Below, in pieces: positions 1 through 10,311 of a stretch of 23,149 bases of DNA. A program made the position numbers and the translations under genes. The notes under the pieces are model-generated. The model did not search any database. It was given only the letters and a program-made list of their open reading frames with translations, and had not been told where the DNA came from. This DNA is from Lingula anatina (taxonomy: Eukaryota > Brachiopoda > Lingulata > Lingulida > Lingulidae). Where the stretch lies: assembly GCF_001039355.2 (NCBI RefSeq), contig NW_019775820.1:178609-201757 (forward strand), read 5' to 3'. Numbering within the stretch: the stretch's first letter is position 1; every line of letters starts with the position of its first letter.

Positions 1-234
1 TATAAATATAAAATAATTTATTGTGATAAAATTATTACAACTTATTTTTAATGATAAATAAAAATAATAATAATTGCAATACTTAAAATGTTTAACTTGA
101 TATAATGCAATTACAGTTCATATGATTGAAATTTATTCTGAAATTTGTACCTAATCATTTTCATTATTTTCATATATTTTACAACAATATTTCAAGAAGC
201 ATTAAGGAAGAAATAACTTAAAAGTGTTTCTCAC

Positions 235-3200
235 CTGATATTTTGTAATCTGTATACATGTGGTGAGGTGTTGGTGTCAAGAGCGTAGCACTCCTGCAGG
301 AGTTCCAGATCCTCCAAACCTTGGAAAGGGTTTTCTTGTATACCTTCATTTTCTTGAGTTCTAATAGCCTGAAGTCACAAGGACATGTTCAATATGACAT
401 GCTTGTAAAGCCACAAAAATGAGCTATTATGCAAGAGATTAAGTACTTATTTTACTTTTTGATTAGATAAATGTTTCACATGCTAGCAATCAAACATGTC
501 TTTACACATCTGCATGAAGTAGAAGTTCTATAAATTTTGAGGTTTATCTATATTATTAAATTCTTCATTGTAATGTTACAGCAATGTAATGAAAAAATAG
601 AGATATGTAATTGAATATTTCAAATGAGTAACATTGATTCATGTGAGTTAGATAAAACATGGATACTGGGAAGGATGGTAAAACTCAAATCATTACACTT
701 GATAGCAACTCAGAGAAGAATAGAGATAAATAAAAATTTTCAACCCCTCACATATACACTAACACAAATATTTAATGACTGCTTGTTAACTATATAAAGA
801 GACGCACAATCTATAGAGGTCAAAATGACAAATATATGCCCAGTTACAAATTAGATCACAAAAGTATTGCTAGACAAAATCATACCTTCACTGCTTTAGC
901 CTTTTGAGGTTTTAAATTGAACGTAAGACAAAATTAATTTTAATCAAAGAAAAACAAAATATCATTCCAATTTATACATTTACTACCATGTATCATAGAT
1001 AAAAGGCAATTAGTCATAGCTTGCTGTATAAATCTATCCATAAGTGAAAAAGAATAAAACATAAGTTCCAGAGTTCAAATAATTATTTTTTAAAAAATAC
1101 CAGAAAAAACCTTGATATTTCATCCTAAGATTACCGAATGCTTCATATAAAACTAGAAATAGTTACTAACAAAACCTACATGTAAAGCTTTTTAAACAAC
1201 TGTAAACATGCATCTTTTTGTGTACTATTAGCATAAATTTTCATGAGAATGTTGTGCAATTTGAGATGGTTATTGGTAACTTTATTCAAGTCCTGTTTTA
1301 TAATCTAATGCAATTTCTAACTGCTAATCAAGCACAATATTCACAGTAACATGCAGCAATCCAAAACTCAAAGACTGACAGCCAATATATCATGATATTA
1401 AAATTGCTGATATCTATAGATGTGTAGATAGACTGTCATGCTGTGTCTTATCTTAAAGGGATAACAATTGTTCATTTGGAAAAAAGGGATTTTCCTGAGG
1501 TAAATGACAATATTTCCATACTTACCAATGGTTAATGAATTTGTTCTGAACTTCTGACATATTCCATTTTTTTTTTTTTGTAAAAAGTTTGCTCTTAAGA
1601 GATTATTATCTGTATAACAGAGGGTAGCCATCTATGGTGGTAAAACAGAATTAATTTTATTATATTACTATGAGTTGTTTGGAATGAATTTATTGGGAAA
1701 TATGGATCTCATACGATGAGAACGTAGGTATCCCTTTAAGAAAGTTTACTTTTAATGTGAAATGTGACTGCAACATATCTTCATATCATATAAATTCCTA
1801 TCTACAACAAAGATGTTGAAAACCAAATTGTAGAGAGAGAGAGAAAAGACACAGATTCCATTAGCAAGTCGAACAACATTTTTTAGATACAGATATCTAT
1901 TTATATCTCTAAACAGGCTTTTAAAACTATTACATCAAGCTCAAACAGTTTACCTTGAAAACCATGGTCTTGTTATTAACAATAAAAAGCTTGTAAATGA
2001 CCATCTTAATTCTTTGAGAAAGTAGAGTTATTCTATTAACTATTTTCCTTTACATCAAGAATATAATGAAAACAGCACAAAAAACAAGTGCAGCTTTTGC
2101 TTTCTTTGTGGTGACTTATAAAATACATAAATGTAACTGTAACTACCCAATCTCATAGTGTCTCCTTTCACTTTAAATTCATAGTTGAAATGAAGTGAAG
2201 AATGCATTAAAGAAAGAAGCAAAACATGTACAAAAAGTTTTTTAAAAAAGTTAAATATAAAATTCTCTAGAAAAAACTTACCACTTTAGCAATGGCTGCT
2301 AACCCTCCCATTCCAGATGAAAATGGATTCTGCAAACTACGTCTAGGGGAGGGCGCATATGAGGGAACACTTGGATTAGATGCACTTTTCTTCATTTTAA
2401 CCACTATATCTTGACTGCTTTCCCTGTTTTTCTGATTGGTCAACTGCATAATCATCTCTTTGGGATTAGCAATGGACAAGTGCCGTGTTTGCTCAGTAAC
2501 AAAATTTGCAATTTCTGCATCACGCTCTTTTTCAACTGCACTGAGAATGGCTTCAAATTCCTCCTTACTAAATACAGTTGGCAGGTTGGGATGGCCATAC
2601 TTCTCTGATAGAAAAGACTGTAACGATAAAATTTTTGAAATATTAAAAATTTAAATAGAAAAATATATCTCAAAACTGCCATAATATAAAATAGTATCTA
2701 AGTTAAACTTCATTTTGATTTATTAATCACACATAAGTAATTTTAAAAAAAAACTCAATCCAAAACAACTTTTTAGATCAATCAGATAAAAGTCTTAATT
2801 AAACAAATGGGAAAATAACAATTTGATAAAACATACAATAAAATTGAGTCCATGTTTCTCCAGGCAACACTCCAAAGCCCTCCTACAAGTTTCTGCATAG
2901 CTGTGATCATCAAGAAACAGCCCATTAATTCCCCAGTGGAGATCCAGCAACTGAAGCTCATAGCCTTTTTTCTGTGCCAAATTTTGTAGATAAGGGTAGA
3001 CCGAGTTTGTAAGGAGTTTTCCTTCTCCAATTGTATCTAAAAATGTCAGAATTTTAACAAATTATAGTACTTAGGCTGATACATGTACTGACATCATTTA
3101 AAAAGCAAAAAAAAACAAGTATCCTAAATATATTAAGATAAAAATTACTTTGAAATTTTTCATATATAAAAAATTTACAACTTTCAACAGAATTAAAATC

Positions 3201-5217
3201 CTTCTCTCTTTCTAAATAATGTTCCTCTCTAGGGTTTTCATTGTAACCTTTTAACCTTATTATAATCTGAAGCAATTTTCTGACATAATAACATTAAAAC
3301 TACATTATTCCAAGCACTCCTTTAGGCAAGCTGATGTTTGTTTAAGCCAGTTAGTTAGCAAACAATGTAGACCCGAATATATGCTTTGTGCAATTTACTA
3401 TTTGTTCAGCTCACTACTAACAATTGCCCAGACGTGTTGTTATGGGCAGAATGCATTGGAAATATTTTGCATGATACACTGTCAGATACCTGTTGACGTG
3501 CTGCTGATATAAATCCTTAAAATGTTTTCTTCTGTGCAGTAAGGGGTGTGCAGTCTTCCTTTCAACATCTCCTCCCTTATTTCCGTCCGTGACATTTCAG
3601 CAGGAAATTTCAACCTGCTGTTCACATTAGTGTCCTTTGGTTGGAAATCAGTGACAGTGGTTTCATTAGAACTGTTGAAACTTTGAAAAGAGCAACTTGT
3701 AGCACCTGACATCATCTGCTGGGTAACAAATGCTTTTCTTTTTTTAGAAGCAGATAATTGCTTTAGTTGTCCAGTGGGGTCTCTACCATCAGCAGAGTAG
3801 TCATTTTCTGCATGAAGTTCAATTCCAGAATCTCTCTTAGGAACAATATCTGGTAAAGGTGCTTTTTCTTTATTGAAAATGACATTTCCATTTTTATCCC
3901 CACTTACACTGCCACTTGGTAGTGACTGAATACTGTCTAATGAGGAAATACTCTGAGACTCAAAACTATTGCCCAAAGACGGCAGGGAAGCTGATATTTT
4001 ATCTCCTTGTAGTCTGTAAATTATGTCAACATGCAAAGATTCATGAGAAATTGACTTCCTGCGATCATTGGGTTGTAGTCTTGTGAGCGGTGACAAATAA
4101 TAATTATCTTTTGGCAGGAGACTGTCTGATGGGCTGTTGGTCTCAGATCGTGCCCGTCTATGAGACTGCTTGTGTACCGAAGGCTGTATTTTCATCCCAA
4201 ACTCATCATACTGATCAAGGATAGGTTTGAATTTTCTTAAAACTTTCTGAAATATAGGATTAAAAATGAACATGTTGACATAAATGTAAATTAATGATTT
4301 TACAATGTCAGTAAATCAAATGAGTGGCATAATTCAATAACATTTTTAATTAGCAACTTTTGATAATTACTCATAATTTACACATGTATGCAGACATTAG
4401 GTTGAATTCATAACCAAAATCCCCTTTTATAAATATCGTATCTTCAGTTTTCCAACCCAGCATTTAGTCAAGATAATAATAATATTTACCTGTTGTGTTT
4501 CAAATCTCTCTCTTTCTTCTTCCATTTTTTCTTGTTTTTTCTGCGATTTTTTTCTCAATTCTTCCTCTCTAGCTGCAGCCCCAGTGATCCTCCTTTCCAC
4601 ATCCTCACTTATCATCCTCTGTTAATAACATCAAAGAATCAAATTAACCATAAAAACAAATATTAAAATAAAACAAATAAAGATAATAATCATACAATAA
4701 TAACAATAACAGTAACTTAAAAGATGAAAATATTTTTTTTAATTTATATTAAAAAATATACATAATGAAAAGTTTGTGATTATAAGGACCATAAATACAG
4801 ATAGATGTAACATTCAATAATGCCCTGTATGCCTCTCACCTTGAATGCTGAAAGAACTCTGTGCCGTTCATGTATAGGTAAATGCTTTAACCGTACTTTG
4901 CCATTCTTCCCATTAACCTAAAAATGAGCATAACAGTGAAAGTAATGTTACATGTAACTGAAGTGTGGTTTATTGTGATATTTGATGCAAAGAGAAAATT
5001 CATTTTAAAATCTGTAAATGGTTTCAATTATAAAATTAAGCCTATTTAAAGAAAATGGCCAGCTCACCTTCTCGATTCTAGTCATTTGATCATGGTTATC
5101 ACTGGAACCTCTAATAGCCTTTAAAATCCCTGCTGCACTGGCATCTTTTACACTCTCAGACATCACAGGCATATGGGGCTCCATTTTAGATTGGTTATCT
5201 TCTGCAGGATGCTGCAT
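235..5217 (-). CDS. NACHT/WD-repeat-like STAND protein, N-terminal part (DUF4062 domain), partial
   Basis: Spliced coding region on the minus strand, partial at its 3' end. Exons, high to low: 5217-5068, 4917-4840, 4618-4490, 4246-3490, 3036-2837, 2617-2282, 368-235. All have AG/GT borders and the phases join without a stop, giving about 512 residues. The start is the ATG at 5217, just inside an acceptor. Residues 1-119 are short hydrophilic exons; 120-362 are a Ser-rich, probably disordered region; RIYISST begins near residue 363 and opens a DUF4062-type domain. After it come a VYPYLQ segment, LDLHWGI (family: DxRWG), a Cys-rich helix and FLSEKYGHPNLP (family: FLGxKYGxxPLP). The last exon has ECYALDTNTSPHVYRLQ, like the segment before the NACHT domain in NWD1/NWD2. 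Such proteins are STAND NTPases thought to act as signalling switches. NACHT and WD parts would lie left of the window. TEP1 or nephrocystin-3 relatives are alternatives; the exact orthologue is not established. Confidence 0.85.
369..2281 (-). other. Long intron of the NWD-like gene
   Basis: A 1.9 kb AT-rich intron joining phase-0 exons 2617-2282 and 368-235. Donor is GTAAGT (complement of 2281-2276); acceptor is CTTCAG before 368. I saw no convincing exon, repeat family or RNA gene on either strand. There is a short GA tract at about 1832-1845 and a T-run at about 1567-1580. Open frames such as 1631-1398 have no recognisable protein character. The other introns over 300 bp in this gene, 3037-3489 and 5219-5616, also look empty. 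Confidence 0.6.
2282..3490 (-). other. DUF4062-like domain of the NWD-like protein
   Basis: The domain spans the last codons of exon 4246-3490 and the exons 3036-2837 and 2617-2282. The motif RIYISSTSTDT crosses the 3490/3036 splice junction, where a split codon G|AT gives Asp. Family members usually have SSTF followed by D and an ER pair. Here the Phe is Ser and the usual ER is GEGK, so the motif is recognisable but divergent. LDLHWGI near residue 404 replaces DxRWG, with His for the usual Arg. The last exon turns Lys/Ser-rich (residues about 480-495, with a PSPRRS stretch), which looks like a linker. This assignment comes from remembered family motifs, not a profile search. Confidence 0.75.
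3490..4246 (-). other. Large Ser-rich linker exon with basic phosphosite-like motifs
   Basis: A 757 bp exon (252 codons plus one base) making up about half of what is visible of the protein before the DUF4062 domain. It starts KVLRKFKPILDQYDEFG, then becomes Ser/Thr/Gln-rich. RRARSET and RRKSIS fit basophilic-kinase consensus (R-x-x-S), and RRARSETNSP resembles a 14-3-3 site; these are motif guesses only. The preceding exon 4618-4490 is a charged heptad-like helix (EEELRKKSQKKQEKMEEERE), so a coiled coil may come before the linker. I recognise no fold in the linker itself. Confidence 0.7.
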
Positions 5218-5616
5218 CCTAAATATTTTAATTTTCATTTTTTTAAATGTATGTATTCATGACTCTCAGTTATTGTAGTGTGTAATAAATCTGAAAGGAC
5301 TTAGGACTTCAAAGCACTCTTTGAGCTCTAATAACACATGGCTTTGGCAGATTTTCTAAATATTTGGCTAGTCACAAAATACACTTTCTGTTCTTTGAAT
5401 CAGATTCGAAATAAGATAAATTTAGATCTTACTAAAATGGTAAATACTAAGTGGGAAATTGTGTGAAGATGGCAATAAGAGCTATTGCTTTGTCCTTAAA
5501 CTATCAGCCATTTAAAAAAAAAAACTTTATCCTTATTTCAGTTATCAAAGGTTAAAATCTAAAAAAAAAAAATTTTTAACAAATATATTGCCACACGTGC
5601 TTAACATAAAACTTAC

Positions 5617-5760
5617 CTTAGAGTATTCTACAATTACTCTCGGATTTTCTCAATCGTACAGCAACTCAAGGACACGAACTGTGTAAGATCAAAATAGTTC
5701 TCAGTTGTTACCATCTCCATGCTGATTTTTTGTCTACAGAATTCACTTTCTCATCATTCT
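5617..5760 (-). other. Candidate 5' UTR exon of the NWD-like gene
   Basis: Complement of 5611-5616 is a consensus donor GTAAGT directly following CTCTAAG, and the next acceptor on this strand is the TTTAG before the coding exon at 5218. This makes 5617 the probable 3' border of a noncoding first exon, with an intron at 5219-5616. The 5' limit is not visible; 5760 is an arbitrary outer bound. A 61-codon open frame at 5928-5743 overlaps it but looks spurious, with no splice logic or recognisable protein. Confidence 0.45.
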
Positions 5761-8320
5761 AACAAGAATAAAATCACTGCAATTTATTTTTTTTTCCTGG
5801 ACACTATTAAGCAAAGTCAAAAACACAAACAGTTGGAAGGCGAGCAGTAATTTACAGTAGTTGACTGCCCAGCACTGTGCAGTAATTGAAACACGCAAAT
5901 TCAAATAAAAGTAACCAACACAAATCAATACTCCTGTCCTGTGCTACTTCCTTACTTCATTATCCAGAAATTTGATGTATCATTCACAGAAGTCTTCCAT
6001 GTCTCAAATTTCCAAGGTTCGGAAGGAAACTGCATAAAATATTCCCTGTAACTTTCAAGGGTGAACTTTGTGTATGGCGTTGTCAAGTAGCAGACGTGTG
6101 ACAGCAATTAGCTCTCTGCCTCTATGTACATGTACCTTCCCCCATCATAAGCTAATATACACTCCTTTTCTCTCTATGTTTGGGGATAACGACCTAGATA
6201 TCCTTAGTGATAATACAAATCAAGGGCTTATTATGGAATATGATTGAATCAGAACATGGATTTTCAAGTTAACCAATTATAGAATGTTAATTATCCGTGA
6301 CCAATACAAACTTTTAGATAACTGTGGGTCCTTACAAAAATGAAAATTTACATTTCCATTCACCTTAGAGCTATTAACCAGTCGATGTACTAACAATTTG
6401 TTAAGTGCCAAGGGACAATGCAATTCAGCCGAGAAGAAAGGCACAGTAAATTTTAAATGGGTAAATATTGACGCTATATTTCATGATTGAGAGCACTTCA
6501 ATTGAAGGATTGATCCTACAAGTCATAATACCCTATGCCTCAAATCATTATATATTTGCAGGGTTTTTAATTTGATAAGATTGTTTTCCCAAGTATTAAC
6601 TGTCCCCAAGTTGAAAGTATTTGGCTTGGTAAAAATTGTACCATCAACATAATCAAGAAATACCAAACATATTATCTAGAATAAGCAAAAGTCTTGATAA
6701 AATGTTAGACTGGAGCAAGATGTTTGTTTTATAGTAAGCCATGGGACAGTGTTTATCTTATAGATCTACCCCTCGGCAAGTCCTGTGAGACCTCCATGGT
6801 GATCTACTGGTGTAACAATAGGAGTTGGGACACTATTAGACCCAAGCAAAAAAAATCAATGGTTCAATATCAAAACTGCTTGAGATTTTCTGTGATTTAA
6901 TCAATAAATCATAATAAAATTTATAAAATATTTTTCCCAAACAAATGACTTTCCTAAAAGTTGCCACCTGTTGTCAACTTTGGTTGTGAACGTGGCTTCA
7001 TACTCTTCCCTCCAGTTACACAGGTTGACATTTTTAAGTCATTTTAATTACAATAAGTAAATCCACTTGAAAGAGGTAGTGGACTTACCACAGTCTCAAT
7101 TTTCATTTGAGCAAATTGTACGTGCCATTTTTAAACTCCCATTTTCAATTTTTCTTTTTCTCGTCTGCTAAATGTGCCTGCTAAACAAAGTTTACAAGTT
7201 CAACTTTATCTTTCCTATTTTTGAAAGTATCATAGCTATTATTATCTATAATTCTTTGTGAATGAGGCACAAATTCTTAGTATTTACCAATCCTTTAACT
7301 GTTTTTAAAAGATATAAGTTATAACATTTTAGTACTACTTCAGTTTTTACAATCAAATTACATTGTGGTAGGAGAACATGTGGAAGAATTTTATACCAAC
7401 AAATTAATAATTTATATACACAAAATGTGAACTATTAATTTTTGTCTGTCTGCACTTCTTGCACAAAATAATACTGGTATATTATGTCAAAAGTTCAATT
7501 TATTGTCAAAACAAAGAACAATAAATACATTAATGCTTCATAATCTGTAAATGAGGGGAGATTTCTAAGACAATAGAATCAACAGTGTTACCGACTCATG
7601 ATACAATTCAATACATCAATTACTTTGGACATCAATGAAAAAACCTAAAGTATAAAGTTCAATGCAAAATACACGTACTGTTCTATCATTTCATCACATA
7701 ATAAAAAAGATAAGTTTTATTATCTTTAATGCTTCATCACTAAACAAGATAGACCAGTCTTGAACATATGACTTGTATAATGATTTCAAGGACCAAACAC
7801 ACTGCACTCATTGTATTAACTAATTCAAACATCACATTGTTTAAGTTGTTCATTCTGTCTGTTATAACTGGTCCATGGCTGAATATCCCTGATATATCAG
7901 TTCCTATTCTAAATGCACGGTCATCTCAGAATTCTACAACAGCTCCAAGGCAGCAGGTGAAGTATACATGAATCCTAAAAGAATGCAATAAGAATATGAG
8001 AATATGAGAAGCGAGGTATCGATCAAACCCACTGAATATTATAATTACAGTTGTCCACTGGAATAAGATTGGGCAGTTAATCTTAAGTTATCGGGTAGGT
8101 AGTTTGAATAAATTTATTTATTGATGTGAAGACTGTGAATACATTTTTTGCAATATTGATTAAGGCCACTTATGTTTTAATTGTCCTCAGATAAGTTCAA
8201 CAAGAAGCAATCCATGCACTTAGAATGCGTTTTAATCCCACTAGCCTTGTGTGGCTTTAACAGATGAACACGCCTCCTTGTTTCCAACTCACTCGTATAA
8301 TCTCCAGCATTTCTGTATTC
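5761..8320. other. Intergenic, AT-rich, nothing recognised
   Basis: The left and middle part of the gap between the two divergent genes. It has no long open frame, no RNA gene that I can recognise and no clear transposon ends. A short tandem pair of AGAATATG units occurs near 7991-8008. Small open frames, for example 7768-7971, lack splice context or similarity to anything I know. Confidence 0.5.
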
Positions 8321-8329
8321 TACCCAACG

Positions 8330-8344
8330 CCAGGAGGGGGCGTG
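8330..8344 (+). promoter_or_regulatory. CTCF-like site
   Basis: The sequence CCAGGAGGGGGCGTG matches the core CTCF consensus (CCASYAGRKGGCR) at all but one position (G instead of pyrimidine at the fifth base). It stands out in a very AT-rich gap between two divergent genes and lies about 740 bp before the probable INO80 first exon. CTCF is conserved in bilaterian animals, so an insulator or boundary role is possible. A match this short can occur by chance; no binding data are available. Confidence 0.3.
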
Positions 8345-8673
8345 TTAAGCTTTTAAACTGATTACATTCAGCGAGAGTACCCACGGAGTTGGATCGATCT
8401 ACGTAAACCGATACTTTTATTGGGAGTGAGCCCTATTTTGTCTATTTATGCACCTACTGCAGCGGGTATCTGACGCGCAGCTCTTGTTAAGATCGGAATA
8501 ATTCAAAATGCATTCGACTACAGCAACAGAAAACAATTAAATTTTACAGCTGTCAAGTATGTGTTGACTTGTAATTCCTTCTTAAGGAACAGCTTTAAAT
8601 TAATAATTGTGAATTATAAAGCTCACCATGTTTGAATTGCCCTCCTCGTTTCCTCGCTGCAAATGTGGTCCCA

Positions 8674-8695
8674 GTCACATGACCATATGACGTAA
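8674..8695 (+). promoter_or_regulatory. E-box and CRE-like pair upstream of INO80
   Basis: GTCACATGAC at 8674-8683 is a palindromic E-box of the USF/MITF type. TGACGTAA at 8688-8695, only 4 bp away, is a CRE/ATF half-site type. They lie about 380 bp before the ATG at 9071 in the probable INO80 promoter. The region 8220-8700 is also less AT-rich than its surroundings. Regulatory function is inferred from motif resemblance only. Confidence 0.3.
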
Positions 8696-9064
8696 AGTTG
8701 ACCTTTATAAACACAGGGACCAGCAAACAATTGTGGAAATTTTTCACACATTGTTCATACAAACGAAAAATTTTATCAAAAAAAGTATTATAAAATATTT
8801 TTAATAAATATTTGTCATATTTTATATATCTGTACTCAGAATTGAGTTTTAATAAATAACTTTTGCTGTAACCCTGTGAAAGATGCCTGATATATGGAAG
8901 AAATACAAGGCTTAAAAACAGCAATTTTACTGACTTCTAAGGACATGGAAAACCCATTTATATCACTCATCGATTTCAGCTTCCCTCTGGTATATTTTTG
9001 ATCAAATAAAATTGTTTCAGAGCTTGTAATTATCGTTTTTAGATACTGGATTGAGAGTATTAAA

Positions 9065-9238
9065 TTGATAATGGCGGGCGACCCCCAGCGACGCAAGAGG
9101 AAAGTCATGCGATGGGATGTGTTTGCCGCTCTCAGCCATGCACTGCAACCCTCCACTATTCGCCATATTGGCTGCGTGGTTTGGGAATGCAAAGACTTCG
9201 GTGATAGGAGTTTGTTTAGGCCTATTTCTATCAGAAAG
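9065..9238 (+). other. INO80: Probable INO80 first exon (5' UTR with an upstream ORF)
   Basis: An open frame starts at ATG 9071 in the context ATAATGGCGGGC, itself a weak YY1-type match, and runs 56 codons to a good donor (CAGAAAG followed by GTAACT) at 9238/9239. The next convincing acceptor is at 10311. Spliced that way, the frame continues only nine codons into the INO80 exon and stops at TAG 10339-10341, out of frame with the INO80 ATG at 10323. I therefore read it as a leader exon carrying an upstream ORF that overlaps the main start. The peptide (MAGDPQRRKRKVMRWDVF...) resembles nothing I know. Alternatives are an unrelated small gene or a different splice partner. The true transcription start is not visible. 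Confidence 0.45.
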
Positions 9239-10311
9239 GTAACTTTTTCAAAGAAAGATGGTGGTACACTGTGTTTAGTAGATGTCGGTGGACTTTATGG
9301 GTATATTTTGTTGTTTATATGTGGATAAATGTGCAGACTATTGAATGCGGAGTAGGTCAAATTCTTTGATGATTTTCTGGGTCGATGGGGAAGATGCCGT
9401 CCTTATTTTCGTAACAGAACGAATTTTTCAGTTATTGCGTGTATGTTTCGCGTTGTTTACAGACAGTTCTTGTGCACGTGGGAGAAAGCCGGTTTAACCC
9501 TCTATCCACTGAGTACATGTATGTTTTTAAAATGAAAGCAGGGGATCTTGCTATACTACTTGATGTTTCTTTTAAGTTCATTTCAAGGTCATTTCTATTA
9601 AATATTAGAGCTTGTATTGAATATTGTTTATGTTTTACATCTTAATCGTGAGACTTGCTGAAGAACGTTGAAGTTTAGTGTGTATATTCATAACCATACT
9701 CATTATACATGGCTAGTATCAGTATTGTGAAGTGGAATTTGGCCCGTAAAAAGACTGAAATGAAAATGCTTATAAATGCCAGAAACATAGAAATTATATT
9801 TATTATGCTACCTTTACATGATAATTAAAATAAGGCACCAGAAATAATATAATTAATTATAATAACAAAATAATGAAATTTCAAGTTTAAACCTTACATT
9901 AATTTTTATATTGAGATTGTCACACGTTATGATGGTCAATATGTATTGTTACAACATATTGTGCAAAGGTATATGCTGTTATCTATAAAAGTTGCAAGGA
10001 GTAACCATATTCTTCATATCAAGTTTTGTAATTATGTTTTATTCTATTTATTTGACAAGATCACATATGATGGACAAACTCATTTCAACTTTATTTTATA
10101 ATCCCCCCTTAATAATGATGATTATTATTATTATTATGATTGTTATGATTATTATTGTTTGAAAACCAGTTTTAATTAGTTGACTTATGTTGCAATGAAA
10201 ATATTTTCAGAAAATATTTTAAGTAGCTGTTTATTATCCAGGGATAAAATAATTTTTTATTTGTCTTTGTCCATGATATTATGAGCCACCTGCATGTGTG
10301 TTGTGTTTCAG
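9239..10311 (+). other. First INO80 intron (candidate)
   Basis: A 1.07 kb AT-rich stretch between the candidate leader exon and the first coding exon. It contains an ATT/ATG triplet-rich microsatellite at about 10117-10160. The open frame at 9439-9645 has no splice sites in phase or recognisable motif. I see nothing else. Confidence 0.45.

Noticed and set aside
2452-2682. Open frames in other frames over 2411-2682
   Set aside because: They are shadows of the coding exon 2617-2282, whose frame is fixed by its phase with neighbouring exons.
2782-3030. 82-codon minus-strand frame starting MEKENSLQ
   Set aside because: It is the wrong frame of the DUF4062 exon 3036-2837; only the frame with LDLHWGI joins in phase with the exons on both sides.
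8595-9192. Two open frames of 109 and 118 codons on the minus strand
   Set aside because: They overlap each other and the probable INO80 leader exon. They have no motif, and the first is rich in codons typical of AT-rich noncoding DNA.
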